A stretch of 64,000 nt of DNA, taken from assembly GCA_002723345.1 (NCBI GenBank), contig PBNV01000015.1, positions 1-64,000 on the forward strand. Reading direction: 5' to 3'. This DNA comes from Rhodospirillaceae bacterium (GTDB lineage Bacteria; Pseudomonadota; Alphaproteobacteria; Rhodospirillales; UBA2165). The notes under the pieces are model-generated. The model had not been told where the DNA came from. It did no database searches and saw only the letters and a program-made list of their open reading frames with translations. Shown piece after piece: positions 53,141 through 62,103 of the stretch (its first letter is position 1; each line of letters begins with the position of its first letter). Position numbers and translations under genes: made by a program.

Positions 53141-54145
53141 TCATGGTATGGCGGTAATCATGCGGAGTAGTCTCGATAGCTTCTCGCTGGCGGCGGAGCG
53201 ATCGGTGGCATAGACCACGCGGGTACCGGGTGGACCATTTGGGGTTAAACGGATGAACCATAGCGGTGTTGTTTCCGTGGGCAGGAACGAGTAGCGCACA
53301 TCAATGACGAGTGGGCTACCATCCAGCGCTTTGGCGACAAAGCCATCACTGAGCCGCGCAAAACGCGTTATATCGCGGGCTTGACGGGAGCCCGGTTGAA
53401 GCCAGGGAAAGTCTCGGGTTGGGTTTAGGGTGGCTATAGAGGTGCCTTCGAACAGTTTCCGGCGCGGCCAAGGAAGCACGCCATCAACATAAAACCGACC
53501 GTCAACCGCATAAATGGACCTCCATAAAAATATGTTACCAAAAGTGGGTTTGACGACGAGACGAACGTCTTCGTGTCCGCGGCTTTCTGCAAGTGTTTTT
53601 GCCATGCGATGAGCCTGGAGATGCTGATATCCAGCCGCAGATAAATAGAGAGCGGACCATATCAGGGCGGCTCGTCCATACCGCCCATTCTGTTTTAACA
53701 CGCCCGCCCCAACCAATGCGATAAGCGGAAGCATAAACAGCGGGTCAAAAATCGAGATGATGCTGAGGGAGAATCGCCTGTCTGACAGTGGCCACAGTAG
53801 AGAGGTGCCAAAGGAGGTTGCTGCGTCAAGCAGTCCGTGCGTGCCGAATCCCAGCGCACAAAAGAACCAGCATTTCCATATGCTGAGGCCGAGCCACCGC
53901 CGGCCGAGGCCATAGAGCACGCCGGCGACCACTGCGCTGCCTACGGGGATGAAAAAGAGAGAGTGAGTAAAATGGCGGTGGAACTCGAGAAACATCAGCG
54001 GGTCCTCGGAGTTTCGGATCAGCGCGTCAAAATCGGGTGCCAGGCCAGCTAAGAAGCCCAGTGCAGCCGCTGCCACTGCCTGCTTTTTTTGCCGTGTCGC
54101 AAGCGGAAGGGCTGCCCCAACAACGCCTTGTGTGAGAATGTCCAT
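53141..54145 (-). CDS. YdjM-like membrane-bound metal-dependent hydrolase family protein
   Basis: This 334-residue inner-membrane protein has about five hydrophobic segments. It carries the family motifs LAPDFDALI, HRHFTHSLFFIP and GTHGLLDAATSFGTSLLWPLSDRR, whose His and Asp residues suggest a metal site. A soluble C-terminal part of about 150 residues follows. In E. coli YdjM is LexA-controlled and of unknown function. The gene lies on the opposite strand between rpsI and argC, which are adjacent in many relatives. Confidence 0.85.
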   Translation of the reverse strand: MDILTQGVVGAALPLATRQKKQAVAAAALGFLAGLAPDFDALIRNSEDPLMFLEFHRHFTHSLFFIPVGSAVVAGVLYGLGRRWLGLSIWKCWFFCALGFGTHGLLDAATSFGTSLLWPLSDRRFSLSIISIFDPLFMLPLIALVGAGVLKQNGRYGRAALIWSALYLSAAGYQHLQAHRMAKTLAESRGHEDVRLVVKPTFGNIFLWRSIYAVDGRFYVDGVLPWPRRKLFEGTSIATLNPTRDFPWLQPGSRQARDITRFARLSDGFVAKALDGSPLVIDVRYSFLPTETTPLWFIRLTPNGPPGTRVVYATDRSAASEKLSRLLRMITAIP

Positions 54146-54426
54146 GGGTCTTGTCGCGAGTCCTTTAGAAGCCTATCACGGGGCGTGCAGGCGACGTTAT
54201 GCGGACTTCGGACCAACTTGTCCAGATGACCCTCCGCCACACCTAAATTGACCCGGAGCTCGACGCTATCCCCCCGTGAGCTCTCCCACACAGCTTCCTC
54301 CAGCTTTTTTTGCCCCCGAGGGCCCTTGATGGGGGGTGTGTTGCTCGGCAGGCAGATTTGGCTGTATAAGCACTGCCTCCTGGTTTTCGTGTTGGGAGAC
54401 GTTATAACGCCCTGGAGCGAGAGGTG
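54146..54426. other. intergenic region upstream of argC
   Basis: About 280 bases lie between two divergent genes. An open frame on the minus strand here (54049-54537) runs through both genes' flanks and has no family resemblance. No promoter could be fixed with confidence. Confidence 0.4.
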
Positions 54427-55377
54427 ATGACACACACAGTATTCATAGACGGAGAGGCGGGGACCACGGGTCTGCAAATCGTGGAAAGGCTGAACGGCCG
54501 GCCTGAGATCCAACTCATCCACCTTGGGGACAGCCAACGAAAAGACACTGCCGCGCGCGCTGACGCACTGAACACGGCCGATGTGTCAATTCTGTGTCTG
54601 CCTGATGATGCATCCCGGGAAGCTGTCTCCCTCGTCGACACTCCTGCCGCCCGCATCATCGATGCCTCTATTGCATACCGGACCGATCCGGACTGGATTT
54701 TTGGTTTTCCTGAGTGGGCGCCGGGTCAGCGCGATAAAATCGCTGCTGCTACGCGCGTCACGAATCCGGGATGCTACGCCTGTGGTTCGGTCGCTATACT
54801 TCATCCATTAGTAAGCGCTGGGCTCGTCCCGACGAATCATGCCACGGCTATCAATGCGGTGTCCGGTTATTCCGGTGGCGGTAAAAAGCTTATCGCGGCG
54901 TTTGAGGATGATCAGGCGAAAAATACTACGAACAGCGCCTTCTATCTTTATGGTCTTGGCCTTGAGCACAAGCATACGGAGGAAATTCGCGTCCACGCTG
55001 GCCTCAAAAACCGGCCTCTATTCGTGCCGAGCGTGGGCAGGTTCGCCCAGGGCATGATCGTGTCCGTGCCGCTACATCTCTGGGCGTTACCGGGTGCCCC
55101 ATCGGTTTCCGACGTACACGCAGTGCTAAGCGACCATTATGCGTCCCAGCGATTTGTGACAGTGGAGAGCCTGGAAAACTCGGATGCCCATGTGTCCCAT
55201 TTGGATCCAGAGGGCCTCAACGGCACCAATTACATGTCGTTGTGCGTGTTCGGAAACGAAACGCGGCAACAGGTGGTCGTTACTGCTGTGCTGGACAATC
55301 TCGGCAAAGGTGCCTCTGGACAGGCCGTCCAGTGCCTTAATCTGATGCTCGGGTTTGAGGAAGAGACAGGTCTCTAA
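54427..55377 (+). CDS. argC: N-acetyl-gamma-glutamyl-phosphate reductase, type 2
   Basis: ArgC reduces N-acetylglutamyl phosphate to the semialdehyde with NADPH in arginine synthesis. The protein of about 316 residues starts TVFIDGEAGTTGLQIVERL (dinucleotide binding), carries the nucleophile in TNPGCYACG (Cys116), and ends with GASGQAVQCLNLMLG. The short form and the DGEAGTTG start mark the type-2 enzymes common in alphaproteobacteria. ATG 54427 is preferred over GTG 54424 because GGAG lies nine bases before it. Confidence 0.95.
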   Translation: MTHTVFIDGEAGTTGLQIVERLNGRPEIQLIHLGDSQRKDTAARADALNTADVSILCLPDDASREAVSLVDTPAARIIDASIAYRTDPDWIFGFPEWAPGQRDKIAAATRVTNPGCYACGSVAILHPLVSAGLVPTNHATAINAVSGYSGGGKKLIAAFEDDQAKNTTNSAFYLYGLGLEHKHTEEIRVHAGLKNRPLFVPSVGRFAQGMIVSVPLHLWALPGAPSVSDVHAVLSDHYASQRFVTVESLENSDAHVSHLDPEGLNGTNYMSLCVFGNETRQQVVVTAVLDNLGKGASGQAVQCLNLMLGFEEETGL

Positions 55378-55481
55378 AAGAAGCCTATTTTTAGCGGTTA
55401 GGGATCGAAATCTTGTTTCTACCCAAGTAGCAGCTCTCTCTATTAGGGCGCGGGTTATGCGCTGGGGCTTTGATGCACTGG

Positions 55482-57497
55482 TTAGACATCAATCATGTCG
55501 TCTTCCAAACTAGCGGCATGAGTCTGGATGAACGCCAGCCTGAGTTCCGGTTTCTTGCCCATGAGCCGGTCCACGAGTTCGGCAGTATCTGCTGCCTCTT
55601 TCTTTTCGTCGTCTGTGTGGCGTAGCGGTAGTGTCACACGCAATAGCGTCCGGGTTTCCGGGTTCATTGCTGTCTCTTTAAGTTGTGCTGGAGGCATTTC
55701 GCCGAGGCCCTTAAAACGGCTGATCTCGATTTTACCCCGCCCTGAGAATTCTTCTTCGATTAACACATCCTTGTGGTCATCGTCCATGGCATAAGCCGTA
55801 TGGCCGCCTTGGTTGAGTCGATAAAGGGGAGGCTGGGCTATAAATAAATGACCATCCTCAATAAGTTGTGGCATTTCTTTAAAGAAAAAAGTCATTAGAA
55901 GGGATGCGATATGCGCACCGTCCACATCGGCATCCGTCATGATGATCACTTTTTCATAGCGCAGATCATCTTCCCGGTAACGAGGTCCGATGCCGCAGCC
56001 GAGCGCCTCCATTAAGTCATTGATCTCCTGATTGGCGTGCATTTTATCGGCGGTAGCGCTCGCTACATTGAGAATTTTTCCGCGCAAGGGTAGGACCGCC
56101 TGAGTTGCCCGGTCGCGGCCCTGTTTCGCTGAACCTCCAGCACTGTCGCCCTCCACGATAAAAATTTCTGTTCCCGCTCTAGATCGTTGGGAGCAATCTG
56201 ATAGCTTGCCCGGCAACCGGATGCGTTTCGTGGCCGATTGGCGCTTGAGGTTCTTGTCCTGGCGCTTTTTCATGCGTATCAGGCTGCGTTCCACCGCGTG
56301 CTCCAGTAGGCGCTTGGCGGTCTCTGGATCACTCGAGAGCCATAGATCAAAATGGTCCCCGAGAGACGTTTCCACTAGCTTGGTCGCTTCGATGCTAGCC
56401 AGTTTTTCTTTAGTTTGTCCCTGGAATTGTGGTTCGGGAATGAACACGGAGAGCATGATGTTAGCCCCACCAACAACGTCATCGGCTATAATTTTGGCTG
56501 CTTGTTTGTTATTAATGAGTTCGCCGTAACCGCGCAGCCCTTTGGTCAGTGCGCCGCGAAGGCCAGTCTCATGGGTTCCGCCCATCGGAGTGGGGACCGT
56601 GTTACAGTAAGAATTAAAGAACTCATCCTCATCCTCGGGCCAGGCAACCGCCCATTCCACCGACCCAGACCGCCCATTTAGTCTCGCCTGGCCAAAAAAG
56701 ACCGTCGGCGTGATGGTTTTCCGGTCGCCCAGAGCGCCCTCCAAGTAATCTTTGAGTCCTCCAGGGAAATGCAGGGTCGCGCTCTCCGGTGTGTCATCTT
56801 TTCCGCTGATCAGCGCAGGTTCACACGACCATCGGATCTCCACACCCCGAAAGAGATAGGCCTTCGAGCGGGCAAGGCGATAGAGAGTTTCCGGCTTAAA
56901 GTTCGTATCGGCCCCAAAAATCTTGGGATCCGGGTGAAAATGTATGGTGGTTCCTCGGCGGTTGGAGACCTTGCCCTTGTCGGTCAGCTTACTGGTGGGA
57001 ATGCCCCTTGCGTAAGTCTGCGTCCAAAGTCTTTTGTCCCGCGCCACCTCAACGTTAAGAGCATCGGAAAGGGCGTTGACGACCGAGAGCCCAACACCAT
57101 GAAGTCCTCCTGATGTTTCATATGCTTCACCGCCAAATTTGCCGCCAGAATGGAGCGTGGTAAGGATCACTTCGAGTGCAGATTTTGACTTAAACTTGGG
57201 GTGGCGATCCGTGGGAATGCCGCGCCCATTATCCCGCACCGTAACGGTTTGGTCTTTGGCGAGTTCAAGATCAATGCGAGTGGCTTCGCCTGCGACCGCT
57301 TCGTCCATAGCGTTGTCCAGAATCTCCGCCGCCAAATGGTGGAGAGCACGCTCATCGGTGCCGCCGATATACATGCCAGGCCGGCGGCGCACCGCCTCCA
57401 AACCCTCAAGAACCTCTATATCCTTCGCGGAATAAGTTTTTGATTTCTTGGCGGTTTTCTTTTTCGCCTTGGGAGCGTCGTCGAATAAGTCAGCCAT
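55482..57497 (-). CDS. parE: DNA topoisomerase IV subunit B
   Basis: ParE supplies the ATPase of the chromosome-decatenating topoisomerase IV. The 671-residue protein has the GHKL ATPase motifs (EILDNAMDEA, DNGRGIPTDRHP, SGGLHGVGLSVVNALS), the Toprim motif IVEGDSAGGSAKQGRDR, and MTDADVDGAHI for metal binding. The tail IQTHAASLEDDMIDV and GRGKIEISRFKGLGEM favour ParE over GyrB. A Lys-rich N-terminal leader precedes the ATPase. parC is not in the window. Confidence 0.95.
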   Translation of the reverse strand: MADLFDDAPKAKKKTAKKSKTYSAKDIEVLEGLEAVRRRPGMYIGGTDERALHHLAAEILDNAMDEAVAGEATRIDLELAKDQTVTVRDNGRGIPTDRHPKFKSKSALEVILTTLHSGGKFGGEAYETSGGLHGVGLSVVNALSDALNVEVARDKRLWTQTYARGIPTSKLTDKGKVSNRRGTTIHFHPDPKIFGADTNFKPETLYRLARSKAYLFRGVEIRWSCEPALISGKDDTPESATLHFPGGLKDYLEGALGDRKTITPTVFFGQARLNGRSGSVEWAVAWPEDEDEFFNSYCNTVPTPMGGTHETGLRGALTKGLRGYGELINNKQAAKIIADDVVGGANIMLSVFIPEPQFQGQTKEKLASIEATKLVETSLGDHFDLWLSSDPETAKRLLEHAVERSLIRMKKRQDKNLKRQSATKRIRLPGKLSDCSQRSRAGTEIFIVEGDSAGGSAKQGRDRATQAVLPLRGKILNVASATADKMHANQEINDLMEALGCGIGPRYREDDLRYEKVIIMTDADVDGAHIASLLMTFFFKEMPQLIEDGHLFIAQPPLYRLNQGGHTAYAMDDDHKDVLIEEEFSGRGKIEISRFKGLGEMPPAQLKETAMNPETRTLLRVTLPLRHTDDEKKEAADTAELVDRLMGKKPELRLAFIQTHAASLEDDMIDV

Positions 57498-57663
57498 GAT
57501 TGGTATTTGGTATCCTGAACAGAGGTGAACTAAAACACCATGTAACGGTTTACATCATTATAATGTAGTTGGTAAGGGACGTATAACAATATATGGTGTG
57601 TCGCAACTTAAATATCACGACAATCACTACGTGCGAAATTCACCAGATTATGAGAGACTAGAT

Positions 57664-58056
57664 ATGACCGATCAAAACCAAAAACCGACCGGCGATCTCA
57701 CCATCCGCACCGTTGCAATGCCCTCAGATACAAATCCGAGGGGCGATATTTTCGGCGGCTGGCTCATGTCTCAAATGGATCTGGCTGGCGGTATTATGGC
57801 GACGCGACGAGCGAAGGGTCGAACTGCGACAATCGCCGTCGATAACATGGTTTTCCACAAACCCGTTCATATTGGCAACGTGGTAACGTGTTATGCCGAT
57901 GTTATTCGGGTCGGGACCACATCGATGTCCATCAAAATTGAGGCCTGGGCCCAACACTACTCTGAACTTGGCGCGCTTAATAAGGTAACCGAGGGCATTT
58001 TCACCTATGTTGCCATCGACCATGAGCGCAAACCCCGGCCAGTGCCCGGCGAATAG
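57664..58056 (+). CDS. yciA: acyl-CoA thioesterase, YciA type
   Basis: The hotdog protein of about 130 residues has the YciA-type text LTIRTVAMPSDTNPRGDIFGGWLMSQMDLAGG, with the catalytic Asp in the NPRGDIFGG loop, and VDNMVFHKPVHIGNVV. It hydrolyses fatty acyl-CoAs in the cytoplasm. ATG 57664 (MTDQNQK) is preferred; the frame is open from 57598 but the extra 22 residues are not family-like. It is divergent from parE. Confidence 0.87.
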   Translation: MTDQNQKPTGDLTIRTVAMPSDTNPRGDIFGGWLMSQMDLAGGIMATRRAKGRTATIAVDNMVFHKPVHIGNVVTCYADVIRVGTTSMSIKIEAWAQHYSELGALNKVTEGIFTYVAIDHERKPRPVPGE

Positions 58057-58165
58057 GTGGTAGGGAGATGCGAAAATACCTGTATTACCGCCCCTCACGT
58101 CGCATCATCTACTTGGGACAGTGCAAGGCTTGGCTCTTGTCACCTCCTTAAAAGGTCGCGTTGTG

Positions 58166-58276
58166 TCAGCCAACAACTACCGTGCCGATTACGAGCCAAA
58201 CATAGGCCGCGCTTAGCAGCGTAGATAGGGCCGCGAGTTCTTTAGCAAATTCACTTGCGAGAAAGACCTTAATCAT
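58166..58276 (-). CDS. small membrane peptide, 36 residues, unknown
   Basis: The frame begins with ATG at 58276 behind a near-perfect AAGGAGGA ribosome site and ends with TGA at 58166-58168. It encodes one membrane segment (about 17-35, ending WLVIGTVVVG) after a short amphipathic start. A perfect TATAAT lies on the same strand at 58305-58310, so it may have its own promoter. It lies 200 bases downstream of a membrane cytochrome c gene on the same strand. Size and form recall small oxidase subunits such as CydX or CcoQ, but no sequence match is claimed. Confidence 0.6.
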   Translation of the reverse strand: MIKVFLASEFAKELAALSTLLSAAYVWLVIGTVVVG

Positions 58277-58304
58277 TTTTTCCTCCTTGGTATATTTTTT
58301 GTTA

Positions 58305-58310
58305 ATTATA
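58305..58310 (-). promoter_or_regulatory. -10 element for the small membrane peptide
   Basis: On the minus strand this is a perfect TATAAT, 28 bases upstream of the small gene's ATG. A -35 element at the usual distance is not clear (TTGTTC lies 14 bases upstream, too close). Confidence 0.4.
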
Positions 58311-58476
58311 GTTTAGCCGATGGAGAACAAATTAGCAACATTTGAAATTTAATGTTGGAAACATTATGTTATTCCGCATCAATTCTGATGGGCATGACCT
58401 GATAAATAGGGGTATTTATGCGTTTGTTGATGCCCATAGGGGGCGTTCGCCCGATAACAGAATTTTGACCCGGGAA

Positions 58477-58965
58477 TTAGTGGTGTCGGAAGCCGCCGAC
58501 GAAGTTGGTCGCTGCGTGTTTCTTGCGTATCTCCTCTGGCCATGTGCTTTTGATATAGGCCAGGACAGCCCAAATCTCGCGCGGATTCAATTGGTGCTTA
58601 TAAGCGGGCATGTTGCTGTTCATGCTGGTGGGTGCAAAGATAGCCCCACCTTCGCTGATAAAATCATACAGCTGGCGGTCGGAATGTTCCCAATTGTGGC
58701 CTGTCCCATCCTGGGGGGGGGCTGGAAACGTGCCATCAGGCTTTTGCATTTCCCAGTTGGGCTGCCCCTTGAGGTCGACCCCGTGGCATCCCGCGCAGTG
58801 ACCCGAATATATCTCTTTTCCGAGGGCCACCAATTCTGGGTTGAAGGGATCGGTTTGCGCGGTCATGCGACCGCTTAGGAGCAGATAGCCCGCCACGGCG
58901 CCTGCGATCAACAGATAGGCGCCGATCAACATTAAGATATTTTGCGCAAAGCGTTCACGTTTCAT
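58477..58965 (-). CDS. membrane-anchored class-I c-type cytochrome
   Basis: The 162-residue protein has an N-terminal membrane anchor (about 10-31) and a single haem site CAGCH (Cys57, Cys60, His61). The probable distal Met is Met119 in SNMPAYKHQLNPREIWAVLAYIKSTWP, the usual C-terminal helix of class-I cytochromes. It would sit on the periplasmic face and carry electrons in respiration or to a dehydrogenase. Its redox partner is not encoded next to it. Confidence 0.88.
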   Translation of the reverse strand: MKRERFAQNILMLIGAYLLIAGAVAGYLLLSGRMTAQTDPFNPELVALGKEIYSGHCAGCHGVDLKGQPNWEMQKPDGTFPAPPQDGTGHNWEHSDRQLYDFISEGGAIFAPTSMNSNMPAYKHQLNPREIWAVLAYIKSTWPEEIRKKHAATNFVGGFRHH

Positions 58966-59462
58966 GTTAGAAGAGGCCTAGTCTTGGTCTATTCCGGATT
59001 CTCTACAAGCTTTTGTTACCAGACATTTTTATGGGCGTAAATCCAGGAGGGCTCGAGAAATTTCACACTTACCTGACCCATCGGTACGGTTAGCTTCCGT
59101 GAAGGTTATCGATGCAGTCGGCCTCTTGATACAGATAAATAATAATGAAGACCGTCGCCAAAGACTCTCTGTCATACCGCGCAGTTACTAATGCCAATGG
59201 CAGAGGAGGGAACAGACCAAGTATGCCGTCTCTATCGAAGTAGGCCGACGATTGATCGGATGGTTTTATCAGACCATGGTCTCGACCCAGGCGTAATTCG
59301 AAGTTTGATGCCGCGCGTCAACTACTAAAGTCGTGTATATGGAAAATTTTGCTTTTACGGCTTTATTGTAATTTCTTGCAATTATTTCGACTGGCATCAA
59401 AAATAGTTTAAGCCTAAACTATTTCTATGAGCAGCACCCGCTAAAAACCAAAGGGAATTGCA
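58966..59462. other. 500-base intergenic region with the second palindrome
   Basis: It separates the divergent cytochrome and flavin oxidoreductase genes. The palindrome at 59401-59424 is the only clear element. Short frames near 59118 and 59142 lack ribosome sites and family resemblance. Confidence 0.5.
59401..59424. promoter_or_regulatory. palindromic operator upstream of the flavin oxidoreductase
   Basis: AAATAGTTTA and TAAACTATTT flank AGCC in a perfect inverted repeat about 50 bases before the gene at 59463. It shares the core TAGTTTA-(4)-TAAACTA with the site upstream of gcdH, with the central four bases in reverse complement. Confidence 0.7.
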
Positions 59463-60914
59463 ATGTGGAAACCGCCGCAGCGCGTAAAGTATGAACCAAA
59501 CCCAGGAGCATGGCCGTCGGCGGCGGAGGCGAGCGAATCTCTGTGGTTCAGCCCTGTCGATATTGGTTCTCTAACGCTCGAACATCGGACGTGGGTACCG
59601 GCTATGGTGCCCTGGCGATCTAATGAGGAAGGGTTCGTCACCGACGATGTTCTCGATTGGTATGAGGGCTTTGCCCGGGGTCGTCCCGGCGGCCTAGTGA
59701 TCGAAGCCACTGGTATACGAGACATCCCAAGCGGGCCTTTGTTGCGTATTGGTCACGACCGGTTCGTACCCGGTCTGAAGGAATTGGTAGATACGGTGCA
59801 CCGAGCAAGCGACGGACATACCAAACTATTCATCCAGTGTATCGACTTCTTGGCAATCCGGCGTCGGCCGGATCCGATTAAGTTCCTGGAGCGGTTTTTG
59901 AAAATTACGGACGATCACCGTGAGAAATTAAACGCCGCGGATTGGACAGAAGAGGATATCCGGGCGCATTTGGTCTCCCTTCCCGACGAAAGTCTTGATG
60001 CAATTCTTACAAAACGGGAACTGGAGGACCTGCGGATTGGTTACCGGGAGCGGGTGACAGATACCCATTTACCTCATATCGCTGATTTGCCGGAGGTTCT
60101 GCCGGTGTTATTTGCCGATGCCGCTGAGCGTGCCCGGAAGGTTGGCATCGATGGGGTCGAGTTACATTATGCGCATGCTTATACCATGGCCTCGTTTCTC
60201 TCAAGTAAGAACACTCGCAGTGACGGGTATGGCGGCGCTTTGAATGGACGGGCTCGTCTGCCCCTTGAGGTCTTTGCAGCCGTTCGTGAACGGGTAGGGA
60301 GAGATTACCCCGTTGGTTGCCGGTTCCTAAGTGACGAATGCATTGACGGCGGCTCCAGTGTGGAAGACGCCCTCTATTTCGGCATGGCGTTCGCTCGAGC
60401 TGGTATGGACTTTTTATCTTTGTCGCGGGGAGGTAAATTTGACGATGCCAAACAGCCTAGCGTGGGTGAGGCAGCATATCCTTACACTGGGCCGAGTGGT
60501 TACGAATGCATGCCGGCCTATATCTCTGACGACTTTGGCCCGTTCGGTCGAAATATTGAACCCGGCGGACGCATTCGGAGAGCGCTCCGTGAAGAGGGGC
60601 TCGAAATCCCGGTTGTGGTTACTGGCGGTGTGCATGGGTTTCAGTTGGCCGAGAAAATGCTTCGGGACGGGGATGCGGATTTGGTTGGTGCCGCCCGTCA
60701 GGCATTGGCAGACCCGGAATGGTTCCGCAAAGTTCACCTTGGCCGAGGGGATGAGGTGCGGATTTGCACTTACTCCAACTACTGCGAAGGTTTGGACCAA
60801 AAGCATAAATTGGTAACATGCAAACTATGGGACCGGCTCGATTTGGATGCACCCGGCGTGAAATTCTCAGTGGACGGTAAACGGCGTAAAACGGCCCCCC
60901 GGTGGCAACCGTAA
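59463..60914 (+). CDS. Old Yellow Enzyme-family flavin oxidoreductase
   Basis: The 483-residue protein has an FMN-binding TIM barrel of the OYE/2,4-dienoyl-CoA reductase group (GVELHYAHAYTMASFLSSKNTRSDGYGG, VVVTGGVHGFQLAEKML, DGDADLVGAARQALADPEW). An insertion of about 80 charged residues lies near 115-195. The family's four-Cys [4Fe-4S] motif is degraded to CTYSNYC...TC, so the cluster is probably lost, and no NADPH domain follows. The substrate is unknown; a shared operator with gcdH suggests a linked CoA or aromatic pathway. GGGAA precedes the ATG. Confidence 0.83.
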   Translation: MWKPPQRVKYEPNPGAWPSAAEASESLWFSPVDIGSLTLEHRTWVPAMVPWRSNEEGFVTDDVLDWYEGFARGRPGGLVIEATGIRDIPSGPLLRIGHDRFVPGLKELVDTVHRASDGHTKLFIQCIDFLAIRRRPDPIKFLERFLKITDDHREKLNAADWTEEDIRAHLVSLPDESLDAILTKRELEDLRIGYRERVTDTHLPHIADLPEVLPVLFADAAERARKVGIDGVELHYAHAYTMASFLSSKNTRSDGYGGALNGRARLPLEVFAAVRERVGRDYPVGCRFLSDECIDGGSSVEDALYFGMAFARAGMDFLSLSRGGKFDDAKQPSVGEAAYPYTGPSGYECMPAYISDDFGPFGRNIEPGGRIRRALREEGLEIPVVVTGGVHGFQLAEKMLRDGDADLVGAARQALADPEWFRKVHLGRGDEVRICTYSNYCEGLDQKHKLVTCKLWDRLDLDAPGVKFSVDGKRRKTAPRWQP

Positions 60915-61048
60915 AACTTGTCTTTTCTTCAGTTTGGGAGGCGGAGCTAGACTACCTTACTGGTTCTCGTGCCGGGCAGGAATCGCTCGCGGAAAATAAA
61001 TTGGGTTTGCCCTTTTTAGTAAGAGGATAATATCGCAGCACCACCGCC

Positions 61049-62095
61049 CTATCGCGCGGCCATCGCCTCTACAACGCTTGTAAGCGTGACGCTCCCCAAG
61101 GGGTGACCTTTCTCCGTCACTACCCGAGCGCTGACATCAGGGTGGTTTGTCAGAAGGCGGGCCGCTTCGGCCAGTGGTGTCGTCGCAACAATGTCTGGGC
61201 CATCACACGTCTTTGTTTCGCCATTTGCAATTGTTCCCACCGAGACCACGCGACCACGGTTAACATCCTGGATGAAGGTGCGAATGTAATCGTTTTTGGG
61301 TGACGTCAAAATTTGCATCGGAGCCCCGTGCTGGATTAACTCACCGTCTTTCAAAATAGCGATATTGTCGCCGAGCCGGACCGCCTCATCCGGGTCATGT
61401 GTTACAAAGATTATGGTCTTGCCCAGTTCCGATTGCAATTCAAGCAAAAGATCCTGCATTTCCGTCCGAATGAGAGGGTCCAGTGCGCTAAATGGTTCAT
61501 CCATCAAGAGGCACTCAGCCCCGGTAGCCAAGGCCCTCGCCAGGCCAACCCGCTGCTGCATGCCTCCAGAGAGCTGTGCGGGAAAAGAGTTCTCATAGCC
61601 ACCAAGTCCTACCTTATGGACCCAGGTATTAGCCGTCTCCCTCTGGGCCGATGATGTCGCTTTTTGTGCGCTTAACCCAAAAGCGACATTATCCTGAATA
61701 GTCCGGTGCGGCAGGAGCGCAAACCTCTGAAAGACCATTGAAATCTGGTGCTGCCGAAATTTTCGAAGTTCTTGTTTGTCGAGAGATAGCACATCTCTCC
61801 CTCTAATCAGAATGCGGCCTGCGGATGGTTCAATGAGCCGGTTGATATGCCGTAGAAGGGTAGATTTGCCAGATCCACTTAAACCCATAATGATTTGAAC
61901 TTTGCCCGTTTCAATTTTCAGTGAGATATCGCGAAGCGCCAGCACATGTCCATGCTCGTTAAATATCTTATTTTTATCCAGCCCCTGGTGAACGAATGGC
62001 AGGACGTCGCTTGGGGTCGGGCCAAATAATTTTGTGAGCCGTTGAAGGACGATGGCGCTCTGCATCTCTTCGATTTGTCCGTGCGTCTCATCCAT
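61049..62095 (-). CDS. proV: glycine betaine/proline ABC transporter ATP-binding protein
   Basis: This ATPase of about 348 residues drives osmoprotectant uptake. It has LTKLFGPTPSD at the start, Walker A GLSGSGKST, the typical FQRFALLPHRTIQDNVAFGL, signature LSGGMQQRVGLARAL and Walker B LLMDEPFSALDP. A C-terminal CBS-like regulatory part of about 90 residues follows. ATG 62095 is chosen because it lies 9 bases after the proW stop; a frame open to 62368 would overlap proW with unrelated sequence. Confidence 0.93.
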   Translation of the reverse strand: MDETHGQIEEMQSAIVLQRLTKLFGPTPSDVLPFVHQGLDKNKIFNEHGHVLALRDISLKIETGKVQIIMGLSGSGKSTLLRHINRLIEPSAGRILIRGRDVLSLDKQELRKFRQHQISMVFQRFALLPHRTIQDNVAFGLSAQKATSSAQRETANTWVHKVGLGGYENSFPAQLSGGMQQRVGLARALATGAECLLMDEPFSALDPLIRTEMQDLLLELQSELGKTIIFVTHDPDEAVRLGDNIAILKDGELIQHGAPMQILTSPKNDYIRTFIQDVNRGRVVSVGTIANGETKTCDGPDIVATTPLAEAARLLTNHPDVSARVVTEKGHPLGSVTLTSVVEAMAAR

Positions 62096-62103
62096 GATCA
62101 AGC

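Noticed and set aside
54049-54537. 162-residue open frame upstream of and into argC
   Set aside because: It overlaps both flanking genes on the minus strand and shows no protein-like pattern.
58305-58318. Half-site resembling the gcdH palindrome (AGTTTAGCC)
   Set aside because: Only one arm is present and it coincides with the -10 box of the small gene, so it is probably chance.
58342-58878. 178-residue open frame on the plus strand
   Set aside because: It is antisense to the cytochrome c gene, whose haem motif and anchor are clear. Its own translation resembles nothing.
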